DNA of 64,000 bases from Balaenoptera acutorostrata (GCF_949987535.1 NC_080074.1:41275641-41339640), one strand, 5' to 3'. Counted from the stretch's first letter, positions 33,174-44,690 are shown. Notes: a model not told the origin generated them from the sequence alone. Program-made: numbers and translations.

Positions 33174-33806
33174 TTTGCTTAACTTACTGTGTTTGGGGTC
33201 TCCTTTTTGCAAGCTGTAGGTTCGTAGTTTCCGTTGTTTTTGTTGTCTGCGCCCAGTGGGTTGTGTAGGCTTCCTGGTGGAGGGGACTGGTGCCTGTGTT
33301 CTGGTGGATGATGCTAGATCTTGTCCCTCTGGTGGGCAGGGCTGCGTCCAGTGGTGTGTTTTGGGGTATCTGTGAACTTATTATGATTTTTAGGCAGCCC
33401 CTGTGCTAATGGGTGGTGTTGTGTTCCTGTCTTGCTAGTTTTTTGGCATGGGGTGTCCAGCACTGGAGCTTGCTGGTCGTTGAGTGGAGCTGGGTCTTAG
33501 CTTTGGGATGGAGATCTCTGGGAGAGCTCTCGCCGATTGACAGTATGTGGGGCCGGGAGATCTCTGGTGGTCCCACATCCTGAACTCGGCTCTCCCACCT
33601 CAGAGGCTCTGGCCTGACACCCGGCCAGAACACCAAGACCCTGTCAGCCACACGTCTTTTGGGAAGTCTGAGGTCTTCTGACAGCATTCAGTAGGTGTTC
33701 TGTAGGAGCTGTTCCACATGTAGGTGTATTTTTGATGTACTTGTGGGGAGGAAGGTGATCTCCATGTCTTACTCCTCTGCCATCTTGAAGGTCCTCTCTC
33801 TTCACA
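33174..33806 (-). promoter_or_regulatory. L1 5'UTR of copy B with YY1-like site
   Basis: About 630 bp of leader upstream of ORF1, GC-richer than the body. At the very start, CAAGATGGC on the minus strand (plus GCCATCTTG, 33,779-33,787) matches the YY1 core that fixes the transcription start in other mammalian L1s. Function here is inferred from position. Confidence 0.65.
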
Positions 33807-35840
33807 CCTCTTGTTGCTAGAGGATCCACATTTCATCAGGGCCACCAGCCAGCAGATCCCACCAGGCCATCCATTTCCTGGTCAGTAGCTCTCTGCACAA
33901 CTGGTACCCTGGGTCCTCATTCTTAAGAAACTTTATAAACATTTCATTATTATATTATTTCTAGTCTGGGAAGGAATGGAAGAAAAAAAAGAAAAGAACC
34001 CAAATGCCTTCTATTCCTACAGGCGATTCTGAGGAAAAAGTCCATGTTCACTGCTGCCTCTGACTGGGCAAGTGGCATCCAGGACCATAGACAGCTGTGC
34101 CTTCCCCTTTAACCAAAGTTGACTGCACCTAAAATGTTTCTCTATTTTCTGACCCCCGGGGTATCTCTAAGTATTCTCTGAGGAGCCATGAATCAATCTG
34201 GAATGTCTTCAGCTGAATTATTTTGAATGGCTAGCCCTCACTGTCCAATTTTTCACAAGCATGTTGGCTATGCCCCCTTGACTTTACCAAAGTATAGGAC
34301 AGCCACCAGTCTACTGTGACACAAAGCCCTGCTCATTGGGTATTCCTTGAACCAGATGGTGAAGTTCCAAATGAACCAGATTCTCCTGTAACTCTAAGGC
34401 ATGCAGAGAGACTCAGAAAATAGTTGCAAAAACCTTGAGAAAGCAGATGCTATGATAAACATAAGCTAGAGTGATGAATAGTGAAAAAGTATTTATAGAC
34501 CCCAGAATCTTAGAAGCAGAGAGACAGGGAGAACAAAAAAAAAGTCACCCAAATCATAGAGCACTAGAACACCATGCAAAAATGCCTGCTTCTGAGGAAT
34601 CAGTGAGTTCCGCTGAACAATCTTCCAGCTTCCAAATGTCAAACCAGTCTCCATAAGGCCTGCTTGAAAGGCAATTGCTGCCTTTCACAAATTCTAGCTG
34701 CCCTTTCCTCCTGCAAATCCTTATAATAAGCCTCCATTACATATCCCTTTTCTTTGCAACCTAAAAGATTCAAACAAAAAAGGGACACCTAGGTTTCTGA
34801 GTGAAAGAGAGAAGAAACCCAACACATTATATAAAACTTGAACATCTATATTTCTTTCCCCAACTGCCACCTATAAACCAAGTCCTGACTCCAGACTGCT
34901 GGGCAGGAGCGCTGACTCAGCCCCACACTGTTCTGAAGGCAACTGCTTGCACCTCCAAATGTTTCTGTGTCCTATGGTGTGCAGAACGGGTTTTGGGTAT
35001 ATGCTGCTTACTTTCTATTCAGCTCACTTTTACTATAAGGGTGATGAGTATATGCTGCCATTTAAATAACCAAGGACCTACCTGAACCATTAATAAAGGA
35101 CAATAAGGTATTATTTAAGTGTTCTTAATTTTTTTTTTCCTGAGAAACTCCTTTTTTCTGGCCCACAAAGTGGCCCTAACCATCCTTGGAGGACCAGGAA
35201 TCAAGCTTGCAATATCTTCAGTTGCATCATCTTGAGTAGAGGCACCTCACCATCAATAATACCAACCAACAGCCTGTGATATCCATTATGTAAACAGGTT
35301 TGGGTAGGCAACGTTATCACTTCAAGGGTCATTGCTATCTGAATTGAACACATACAGGACTCCAATGAACTTTTATGTATTTCTTTACTCAAGGACATAG
35401 GCAATTCACCTAAGCTGTAGAGGTTTAGCAGGAGGAGGGGTGTAGGATATTATACTGCACCCTGAACTAGACCTCACTCCCTCACTCCCTCCTTTATCCT
35501 GTGGTGTCATTTGAGTGTGTTGCTTATTCTGTCTCTGCTCTTTACTTCTAAAACGTATCTCGAATCCCACTTTTCTCCATAGGTCTTATTATACATTTCT
35601 ATAGACAAAGAAATCAGGTCCTACTTGCTGTTGCCTTAAATTTTTCAATTTCAAGTGTTTGGTAAATATCCGTACATAATTTCTGCTGGCTCTGAAGATA
35701 GAAACAGGCATTCTTTTCTCAGTCTTTCCTTGTTCTGTAACAGAAAGAAAGTAGCGAATTCTGGTCTAGCTTGCAGGGATGAGAATGGGAGACTTTTACT
35801 CCTGGCTTTCATTGGTTTTCTTATTCTTATCCTTGATCCA
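33807..35840. other. No recognised feature
   Basis: Mixed-composition unique-looking sequence. Frames such as 34,471-34,656 and 34,801-35,085 carry no recognisable motif. Confidence 0.4.
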
Positions 35841-35929
35841 ATGGTGACATTGATTCATTAATGGTGGCTACTGGAGCTGTGATGAGGAAGACATTGAAGT
35901 AGCCACCATTAATGAGTCAATGTCACCAT
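35841..35929 (+). repeat. Near-perfect hairpin: 32-bp stem, 25-nt loop
   Basis: The left arm 35,841-35,872 starts ATGGTGACATTGATTC and ends GGTGGCTACT. The right arm 35,898-35,929 is its exact reverse complement except for one position, where T faces G, a wobble pair in plus-strand RNA. The loop is 35,873-35,897. The stem length equals that of a primary microRNA stem, but internal bulges are lacking and no repeat family is recognised. The right arm contains TGAGTCA, an AP-1-type word. It may be a microRNA-like precursor, a quasi-palindrome made by replication template switching, or an unrecognised MITE-like element. Confidence 0.9.
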
Positions 35930-37022
35930 CCCCATGTAGAAAATGTGAAGAATGTCATTCTGTTTACAATAAGATAATTACATGGCTCTGATCAAGGCAA
36001 ATAATGATTGCTCATTCCCATTTAAAGCATACACACTGAGTGGAGAAGCCAGCCTCAAAACATAGATCTTTTGGACCAAGTCAAAATACAAAACAAGCAT
36101 CACTCCCTAGATGAGGAGTTGGCAATACAGACCACACGTTTATTTTCCCCTCAATGTTATCATAACTCTTCTCAACACAGAGATTAAAGAGTTTACTGAC
36201 CAGAGTCCTGAGGTTAGGAGCCCAAAGTTATGACTTCTCCAATTTTATTTATATCCCCCTTTTCTTCCAGTCCCTGGCACTGATACAGTAGATAAACTTT
36301 GGTGATGTATTGTACCATGTCAGTAAGAGAACCTGTTCATTTATATCAAGAATGGCACAGCCTTCACCTTTCACAATCTAAACACAATACGTGAGAATTT
36401 ACAGAAGTTTCTACTAAATAAAAGTTTAGAACTCCTTTCCCAAACTGTTCCAAAGGGGGAATAAAAGCTTCAGGAAATCTGAATCATATAAACCAAAGCA
36501 TTAAATAAACAGATTATCTTCTTTTCTGCATTCATCTCAGACAAAGCAAAACTGGCATTTTTACTGTGTAAGATCAGGTTTTAGAAAGTAGAAGAAATTG
36601 TATCCTCTTAGATGGCGTTTGGGAAGAATAATTGCTTGTCTCTGGAAAAATTCTACCTGCAAAGAAATATAAACTAAATGCTAAATCAAAAGTTTTCACA
36701 TAGGTTTTAGCACAATTCTGATAGTGGTTGAAAAAGAAGCCGCCCTTTTTATTCCTTTTAGAAAAATTGATAGTAAGAAACTAACCATAAGAAGAGAATA
36801 TTATGCGGTCCAAGGAATAACCCAGTTCATGTAAAAGAATGATACCAATATGGCCTTCCAGCATATCAAATATATGCTATAATCTAACAGACTCCAAATG
36901 GAGCAATTCAAATAAAAAGATAATCTGAAAAATGGAACAAGGCAATATAAACAAAAGATCTTATACATTCAAATCATAAAGTACATATCACAATTTTCCT
37001 AACAATACATTTCATTATATAT
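35930..37022. other. No recognised feature
   Basis: AT-rich unique-looking sequence. Confidence 0.4.
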
Positions 37023-37033
37023 AAGACTGAATG

Positions 37034-37360
37034 GGGGCTTTCCTGGTGGTGCAGTGGTTAAGAATCCACCTGCCAATGCAGGGGACATGGGTTCGAGCCC
37101 TGGTCCGGGAAGATCCCACATGCCGCAGAACAACTAACTCCGTGCGCCACAACTACTGAGCCTGTGTGCCACAACTACTGAAGCCCGCATGCCTAGAGCC
37201 TGTGCTCCACAGCAAGAGAAACCACTGCAATGAGAAGCCTGTGCACCGTAATGAGGAGTAGCCCCCGCTCGCCGCAACCAGAGGAAAGTCTGCACACAGC
37301 AATGAAGACCCAATGCAGCCAAAAATAAAATAAATTAAATTAAATAAATAAATTTATAAA
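37034..37360 (+). mobile_element. CHR SINE (left member of inverted pair)
   Basis: The head is GGGGCTTTCCTGGTGGTGCAG and the B box is GGTTCGAGCCC. It contains a partial internal duplication of the ACAACTACTGA block and an A-rich tail. An exact TSD, AAGACTGAATG, lies at 37,023-37,033 and 37,361-37,371. Confidence 0.93.
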
Positions 37361-37392
37361 AAGACTGAATGTTCTTTAAATAATTGATTTTT

Positions 37393-37688
37393 TAAAATTA
37401 ATTAATTATTTTTTTTTTTCTTTTATGGCTGTATTGGGTCTTTGTTTCTGTTCGAGGGCTTTCTCTAGTTGCGGCAAGTGGGGGCCACTCTTCATCGTGG
37501 TGCGCAGGCCTCTCATTATTGCAGCCTCTCTTGTTGCGGAGCACAGGCTCCAGATGCGCAGGTTCAGTAACTGTGGCTCACAGGCCTAGTTGCTCCCCGG
37601 CATGTGGGATCTTCCCAGACTAGGGCTCGAACCCGTGTCTCCTGCATTGGCAGGCGGATTCTCAACCACTACGCCACCAGGGAAGCCC
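37393..37688 (-). mobile_element. CHR SINE, minus strand (right member of inverted pair)
   Basis: Runs from a T-run and TTTTATGGCTGTATTGGGTC to CTACGCCACCAGGGAAGCCC, the reverse complement of a CHR SINE. An exact 16-bp TSD, TAAATAATTGATTTTT, lies at 37,377-37,392 and 37,689-37,704. It is tail-to-tail with the preceding SINE, with 32 bp between them. Confidence 0.93.
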
Positions 37689-37704
37689 TAAATAATTGAT
37701 TTTT

Positions 37705-38158
37705 AATGAATTATTTTTAAATAAAATGCTATCATTTTAATCATAAAATATAACACGCTTATTTTTAAAAATGAAACAATACAAAAAGCCTAAAAACAAA
37801 GCAAAATTAGTAGAAATCTAAAAGTTCAAAGATGTAATAGCTGATATTTGGCTATTTTTTCAGAAAATCTTTCAAGTTTATACACTAATAGTATTACATA
37901 TATTTGATCCAACAAGCAATACAATCTCTAACTTGTTTATTAAAAGTAATAATACATTATGGGCAGCTTTTAATATCCATAACTATCAATCAACATAATT
38001 ATTTAAAATAGTGAAATAATAATCCCTTGTGTGAATATATCATAATATGTTTAACTATTCCTCTACTGATGAACATACATTATTTTCAGATTTTATCACT
38101 ACAAATTTCTGAGAACATCCAATGTATGCATTGCATGTATGTCTGATATTCTCCATGA
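37705..38158. other. AT-rich sequence, nothing recognised
   Basis: Very AT-rich; no repeat family recognised before the old L1 begins at about 38,160. Confidence 0.4.
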
Positions 38159-38159
38159 T

Positions 38160-40640
38160 AAATTTTGTTTAATTGAAGTATAATTGACTTACAATACATA
38201 TTAGTTTCAAGTACACAACATAGTGATTTAGTATTCTTATACATTACAAAATGATCACCAAGACTAGTCTAGTTATCTGTCACAATACAAAGTTATTACA
38301 ACATTATTGACTATATTCCTTATGCTGTACATGCTGTGACTTATTTTATAACTGCAAGTTTGTACCTCTTAATTTTCCTCACCTATTTCACTCATTCCTC
38401 CACCCCTCCTGTCTGGCAACCACCAGTTTGTTTTCTGTTCTATGAGTCTGCTTCTGTTTTGTTATGTTTATTCATTTGTTTTTTTAACATTCCACATATA
38501 AGTGATCATATATAGTATTTGTCTTTCTCTGTCTGACTTATTTCACTTAGCATAGTGCTCTCTAGGTCCAAACGTGTTGTCGCAAATGGCAAGGTTTCAT
38601 TCTTTTTCAATCAGAGTAACATTTTATTGTGTGTGTGTATGTATATACACATATATAGGTGTGTGTGTCTATATAAATCACATCTTCCTTTTCTATTTAT
38701 CAGTGGACACTTAGGTTGCTTCCATATCTTGGCTGCTGTAAATAATGCTACAATGAACATAGGGGTACATATATCTTTTCAAATTAGTGTTGTTATTTTC
38801 TTTAGGAAAATACTCAGAAATGGAATTGCTAGGTCACTTGGTAGTTCTATTTTTTTTTTTTTTTTTGAGGAACCTCCATACTTTTTTCCATAGTGACTGT
38901 ACCAGTTTACATTCCCACCAACAGTTCATGGGGGTTCCCTTTCCTCATGTCCTTACTAACACTGATTTGTTGTCTTTTTAAAACAAATCCATTCTGACAA
39001 GTGTGAGATTATATTTCATTGTGGTTGTGCATTTCCTGACAATGAATGATGTTTAGCATCTTTTCATGTGTCTGTTTGCCATCTGTATGTCTTCTTTGGA
39101 AAAATGTCTATTCAGGTCCTCTACCCATTTTTTACTCAGGTTGTTTTTATTTCTTTGATGTTGACTTGTATGAGTTCTTTGTATATTTTTAATTTTAACT
39201 TCTTATTGGATATATCATTTGCAAATATCTTCTCCCATTCAGTAGGTGGGTTTATTCCTGGGCTCTCTATTATGTCCCATTGATCTATGTGTCTGTTTTT
39301 GTGTCAGTACTATATCTTAATTACTGTAGCTTTGTGTAATAATTTGAAATCAGGGAGCATGATACCCCCAGCCTTGTTGTTTTGGCTATTCTAGGTTTCC
39401 ATACAGATTTTAGAGTTATTTGTTCTAGTTTTATGAAAAATACGATTGGTATTTTGATAGAGATTGCATTGAATCTGTAGGTTGCCTTGGGGAGTATTGT
39501 CATTTTAATAATAGAAACTCTTCCAGTTCATGACATAGTATATCTTTCCATTTGTTTCTGTTATCTTCAGTATCTTTCATCAATGTCTTATAGTTTTCCA
39601 AGTACAGGTTTTTTACCTCCTTGATTATATTTATTCCTAGGTATTTTATTTTGTTTTATGCAGTTGTAAATGGGATTGTTTCTTAATTTCTCTTTCTGAT
39701 AGTTCATTGTTAGTGTATGGAAATGCAACAGATTTCTTTAATTTTGGATCCTGGAACTTTACTGAATTCATTTATTAGGTGTAATAGTTATTTGGTGCCA
39801 TCTTTAGGATTTTCTATATAGAGTATCATGTCATTTGCATACAATGACAGTTTTACTTATTCCTTTTCTGTTTGGATACATTTTATTTCTTTTTCTTGTT
39901 GGATTGCTGTCACTAGGATTTCAAATACTATGTTGAATAAAAGTGGTGAGAATGGGCATCCTTGTCTTGTTCCTGATCTTAGAAAAAATGCTTTCACGTT
40001 TTCACGATTGAGTATGATGTTAACTGTGGGCTTGTCATATATAGCCTTTATTATGTGGAGGTATGTTCCATTTATATCCACTTTGTTGAAAGTTTTCATC
40101 ATAAATGGATGTTGAATTTTATCAAAAGCTTTTTCTGCGTCTATCGAGGTGCATATGATTTTTATTCTTCAAACGTTAATGTGGTGCGTCACATTTGTGA
40201 ATACTGAACCATCCTTGCATTCCTTGATAAATCCCACTTGATCTTGGTGTATGACCCTTTTAATGTATTGCTGAATTTGGTATGCTAATATTTTGTTAAG
40301 CATTTTTGCATCTATGTTCATCAGTGATATTGGCCTGCAATTTTCTTTTTTGTGGTGTCTTTGGTTTTGGTATCAGGATGATGTTGGCCTTATAGACTGA
40401 GTTCAGAAGCATTCCTTCCTCTTCAATTTTTTGGGAATAGTTGGACAAGGATAGGTGTTAATTCTTCTTTAAACGTTTGGTAGAATTCCCAAGTGAAGCT
40501 GTCTGGTCCTAGACTTTGGTTTGTTGGGAGTTTCTTCCTTCTGATTCATTTTCATTACTGTTAATTGGTGTGTTCTTATTATGTATTTCTTCCTGATTCC
40601 GTCATGGGAGATCATACATTTCTAGGAATTTATCCATTAT
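38160..40640 (-). mobile_element. L1 copy D: old L1M, 3'UTR plus ORF2 RT region
   Basis: On the plus strand it starts AATTGAAGTATAATTGACTTACAA and passes through GTCTTTCTCTGTCTGACTTATTTCAC, CACTTAGGTTGCTTCCATATCTTGG and TTACATTCCCACCAACAGT. It reaches RT text around 39,857-40,102 (minus-strand frame with [29 protein letters not shown]). It is much more diverged than copies A to C. About 360 bp are missing at 39,243-39,250 compared with copy B: the text jumps from CCCATTCAGTAGGT to GGGTTTATTCCTGGGC. The endonuclease and ORF1 parts are absent; recognisable text ends near 40,640. Confidence 0.8.
38624..38672 (+). repeat. Short GT/TA simple repeat inside L1 copy D
   Basis: TTGTGTGTGTGTATGTATATACACATATATAGGTGTGTGTGTCTATATA, where the usual L1 text has TTGTATATATATACCACATC. 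It has expanded within the element. Confidence 0.7.
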
Positions 40641-41165
40641 ACATTGAATCCATCTTGGCCACTCTTCGAAATATGTATTCTTTTGTAAAGTGGCAAAAAT
40701 CTTGGCTGAATTATTTTCTGCTATTGAGTGGAAAGTGGAACTTTAAGCCATAAGCTTGGATAATTAGCTGAGGAGATTTCCTAGCAAAGTGCTGAGGATG
40801 TAATCTGGTTTCTCTTTGTTGTGTATAGCAAATGAGTGAAAAATAGATAAATTTTAAAAGGAACTGTTAAGCAAAAAGGAACTTTATGTTTTGGAAATTT
40901 TTCAGCCTGTTCAGATAGTGTGATCTGAAACAGGGCCAAGGTCTGACTGTACAAACTTTTGCTGGAGATATTAGACACGTAACCCATGGATCCAATCAGT
41001 CACTTAAGCAGAAATACTGCCAGCTTGGATTGAAGGGGGCAGAGGTAGGATGAAATAAAGAAGGGTGTTGGGATGCCGGGACTCTCCAGACAGGACATGG
41101 ACCAATAGATCCACTTGGCTATGAACATGTGTAATCCTTCACAAAAAAATTAAAATGTAATAAAA
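40641..41165. repeat. Unidentified repeat-like segment within L1 copy D
   Basis: About 525 bp between the ORF2 part and the 5'UTR part of the old L1. It includes GCTGAGGAGATTTCCTAGCAAAGTGCTGAGGATG and ATGGATCCAATCAG, and ends on the plus strand with an A/T-rich run (AAAAAAATTAAAATGTAATAAAATAAAAT). That end suggests a retroposed element on the plus strand. The body reminds me of MaLR internal sequence, but I cannot confirm this. Confidence 0.4.
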
Positions 41166-41174
41166 TAAAATATC

Positions 41175-41450
41175 TCTAAGGGTCACTCAGAGATCTCCTT
41201 CACAGTTATGATTATCCTCCTATTTGTGGGTTGCCTACTCATGAGTGTGGGTCTTGACTGTATCACATCCCTGCCCCTCCTACCTGTCTAATTGTGGTTC
41301 CTTCTTTATATCTTTAGTTGTGGAAAATCTTTTCTGCTAGTCTTTAGGTCATTATCATATAGCTACTCTGTAAATAGTTTTAATTATTGTGTGCCCACGG
41401 GAGGAGGTGAGCTCAGGGTCCTCCTATACCACCATGTTGGTCACCCTTTA
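41175..41450 (-). mobile_element. L1M 5'UTR fragment
   Basis: The minus strand reads CCAACATGGTGGTATAGGAGGACCCTGAGCTCACCTCCTCCC, GGGCACACAATAATTAAAACTATTTACAGAGTAGCTATATGATAA, and GACTAGCAGAAAAGATTTTCCACAACTAAAGATATAAAGAAGGAACC. These are the landmarks of an old L1 5'UTR, in the same orientation as copy D and so possibly its distant 5' end. Confidence 0.7.
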
Positions 41451-41571
41451 TGATAAATTCTTAAAAGTAAAATTGCTGTGTCAAGTTTTATCCATTTTAA
41501 ATTTGAATGTACATGTCAAATTACTCAATAGGAAAACTGGAAATAAATGTTCAAACAAAATGCTTCATCAT

Positions 41572-41928
41572 GGGCTTCCCTGGTGGCACAGTGGTTAAGA
41601 ATCTGCCTGCCAATGCAGGGGACACGTGTTCGAGCCCTGGTCCAGGAAGATCCCATATGCCGCAGAGCAACTAAGCCCGTGTGCCACAACTACCGAGCCT
41701 GCACTCTAGAGCCTGCAAGCCACAACTACTGAGCCCACGTGTCATAACTACTGAAGCCTGCATGCCTAGAGCCCATGCTCCACAACAAGAGAAGCCAACG
41801 TAACGAGAAGCCCATGCACTGCAACGAAGAGTAGCCCCCGCTCGCTGCAACTAGAGAAAGCTCGCATGCAGCAACAAAGACCCACTGCAGTCAAAAATAA
41901 ATAAATAAAATAAATAAATTTTAAAAAC
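41572..41928 (+). mobile_element. CHR SINE, long form with internal duplication
   Basis: The head is GGGCTTCCCTGGTGGCACAG and the B box is GTTCGAGCCC. At 357 bp it is longer than most here because the CACAACTAC(C/T)GAGCC block is present about three times. TSD ATGCTTCATCAT (41,560-41,571) against ATGCTTAATCAT (41,929-41,940). Confidence 0.92.
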
Positions 41929-41944
41929 ATGCTTAATCATAATT

Positions 41945-42070
41945 TGTTAGACTGTAAAGTTCTCAAACTCAGGGACTGCTACTGTCTTGGATTTTGCCCT
42001 CTTCTCAACGTCAGAACTACATCTAGCATGCAGACAGCACATAATAACTATTAGTTGAATAAATTAATAA
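41945..42070 (+). mobile_element. L2 3'-end relic
   Basis: AGACTGTAAAGTTCTCAAACTCAGGGACTGCTACTGTCTTGG ... CATCTAGCATGCAGACAGCACATAATAACTATTAGTTGAATAAATT has the L2 3'-end order. Confidence 0.6.
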
Positions 42071-42229
42071 AGATTACATTGGATTTAAAGAATTTAATTT
42101 GCACCTAATTACTTTTATATTTGAAACTGAACCCCTTCTCTTCAATATACCCACGGAGGACATTTTGGCTAGGAAATAAGAACAAATTCTCTCTCCTCAG
42201 ACTCCACATGAATTATGTACCCGTTGTGC

Positions 42230-42405
42230 TCTACCATTTACCAGTTTGCATGACCTTAGGCTAATTGTTTAATATCTTTGAATCTCCAACTTTCCATCTA
42301 TGAGATGAGTATAATAAAACCCCACTCTGTCTGCCTGTCAGAAATGTTGTGAGATTTAAATGATACAATGTGAGGTAAAGGCACTTTGTACAAAATAAAA
42401 TGGTC
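42230..42405 (+). mobile_element. MIR SINE relic
   Basis: CATGACCTTAGGCTAATTGTTTAATATCTTTGAATCTCC, CATCTATGAGATGAGTATAATAAAACC and GTTGTGAGATTTAAATGATACAATGTGAGGTAAAGGCAC are ordered MIR landmarks. Confidence 0.75.
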
Positions 42406-44295
42406 TACAAATAAAAGAGATTAACAATTAAAGACAGGTTTAATGTTCTGGAAGGCATTACACTTCACTCATATTAACCTGAAAAGATTTCTGCAAACAA
42501 CCTAAAGCTCCAGGCTCAAAAGCTACCTTTTCCGGTGCCCACCTACAGATGATGCCTCATAATGGTGATTTCTTGTAAGATTGGGAAATGGCATTTGTTT
42601 TCACTTTTATCTGTCATACTTAGCTAAACATTGCTTCTCATTGATTTGTGGCATCAAAGTCACTTCCCTGTTCCAAGCATGGCATTTGTTATTTTCTCTT
42701 TGTAAGCACAGAAATCTAAAAGCAACACCATAAAAAAATAAAAAATAAAACCCCCATAGCTTAAGTATTGATTAAAAACAAGCTTGGTTCATTAAAAACA
42801 CTGCTGGGATTTGAAGCACTTAGAGGTAATCTTTTCTTTTCCTCAGCATTAAAAAGTATAGTGATTTACAGATCTTAGTGGGTCTGAGAAGGAGTTAGTT
42901 GTTATTTAAATAAGCTTTGGATTAAAAAAAAAAAAACAAGATTGTAAGTTAGAGTCCAAATTTCCCCTTATTCCATTTGGTACCTATATATGGGGAAGAT
43001 GTTTTGCCTTAAAATAATAACCATATGCCTAATCAATATTTGTATAGCACTTTTTCTACATAAGGATCTTTCATATAATGCATCTTATTCTTTGTCTCAT
43101 CCTGGAATTTCTTGGTCCTCCTCCAAAAGGGACAAGGTCAGGGATGTGGTAGAGGTGAGCTGAGAAGCCACTAGCTACTGTCTTTAGGGATCCTCCCAGA
43201 GAGTGAAAAGACTGGTGCTCCTGTCAAGAGGAAATATGTGTTCCTATCTCAACTGACTGCATTGTGTTCCTCCTTCCAGTCAGGTGTCATCTTGGTTGGA
43301 AGGAAGAGTGGTGAGTCACAGGGTGACCCAAACCCTTTGCCCTCCTAGAAGGACATTCAGATAACACCACACTCTAGACAAAGGGAAATAAAAGACACTG
43401 TTAATTGAAATGATCCTTAAACTTGCTTTAAACTCTTTGAGAATAAGCTCTGTCATGGATTCATGTGTTTAGTTTTTTTTAAAACATTTTAACACTGATT
43501 TCCCTGTATATCAGTGGTCTTAATCTTCAGTTTTAACACACGTCCATCACAGTGTTTTCCACATCCACATATCAACTATATTATTACTGTCTTAATTACT
43601 TTATTTAAAAAGGACAGATTTTTACTTAAATTTTATCTTAAAGGGAATTTCAAATCTATCATCCTTTAAGCCGTAAATATAGAAACAAAGGGAAAAAAAA
43701 GAAAACAAACCCATAAATATAAAATGATTATAAACAAAAATGCAACAAAACCAAAACACTGGCAAAAATCCCACTTTGTTTTATTACCTGCCCAAAGCTA
43801 TTTCTCTCTCTTTTTAAGAAGGACAATGGTAGAAAAATGTTAAGAGAAATAGAGTCTCAAAAATGCTTGATCTGAGTTGATCAGAGGATTGAGAGAGAAT
43901 TGAAAATGGAGTTATGTTCTCAATTGTTGCTGTGTAACATCTTGTCCATGTACCAACTAAAATGATCTGTCTCACATCCGGTGATACTTATCTTACCCCT
44001 GGGGAAGCACAGTAATGCTATATTTTTTTTTCATGATGTATCTTTTGAGCCTGTTTCACCTCCAAATCTGGTGCTCCTACTTAAACGGAAAAGGCAGAAG
44101 ACACATGACAAGCATTTTTACTGAGCAGGCAAAATATCCAAAGTAAGTTTGCCAATGTTCATCCAGATTTATTGATATTACTTAGCTGTAATCTCTGTCT
44201 ATGACTGAAACACTGGAACAAAGTCCATAGGAACAAAAGGCATTTTAGGCCTATTATCCCAGAAAGATCTTCTTCAAAAAGAGCCTGGGATGCAG
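42406..44295. other. No recognised feature
   Basis: AT-rich unique-looking sequence with a few short A-tracts; no gene or repeat recognised. Confidence 0.4.
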
Positions 44296-44299
44296 AAGC

Positions 44300-44420
44300 A
44301 GTGTGCCATGCTTCTCAAACTTTCATGTGCATGTAAATCACCTGCAGATGTTGTTAAAATGCAAGTCTGGGTGGGGTCTGAAATTTTGTATTTCCCACAG
44401 CTTTCAGAAGATGTCAGTGA
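44300..44420 (+). mobile_element. MER5A-like hAT-Charlie relic
   Basis: ATGCTTCTCAAACTTTCATGTGCATGTAAATCACCTGCAGATGTTGTTAAAATGCAAGTCTGGGTGGGGTCTG resembles the MER5A head. Confidence 0.6.
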
Positions 44421-44499
44421 TGCTGCTTAGTGGACTTCCATTGAGTAGCAAGTGTGTGCTTAAAGGAGAGGCTGTGAATTCAAGCTCTGAAGTTATAAT

Positions 44500-44690
44500 G
44501 TCAACTGAATGCCGTATTCAACATTTTCAAATTGTGTGAATATGGACAAGTTATGTAATTTCTTGCAGCCTGTCCTCATCTGTTAAGTGAGATAAGAAAG
44601 AGTGGGGCTACCCCACTGGATTGTTATGCAGAACAAATGAGTTCATACATGTAAAACACATTGAGCTATACCTGGCACTTACTACTACAA
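44500..44690 (+). mobile_element. MIR SINE relic
   Basis: GTGTGAATATGGACAAGTTATGTAATTTCTTGCAGCC, CATCTGTTAAGTGAGATAAG and ACAAATGAGTTCATACATGTAAAACACATTGAGCTATACCTGGCAC are MIR core and tail. Confidence 0.75.

Larger units (their letters stand above)
28046..33806 (-). mobile_element. L1 copy B: nearly full-length L1 with 5'UTR
   Basis: About 5.76 kb. The 3' end is the T-run at 28,046-28,058, followed by the 3'UTR start AACATCTTTATTGGAGTATAATT. The 5' end reaches a leader that, on the minus strand, reads GGACCTTCAAGATGGCAGAGG, the expected L1 5' start with a YY1-type site. Order on the minus strand: 5'UTR, ORF1, ORF2, 3'UTR. ORF1 and the 5'UTR belong to a different subfamily from copies A and C (ORF1 starts MRRQKTTQQ instead of MKRQ). 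I could not find a convincing TSD; the 3' flank is the VRK3-like piece. Both ORFs are broken. Confidence 0.9.
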
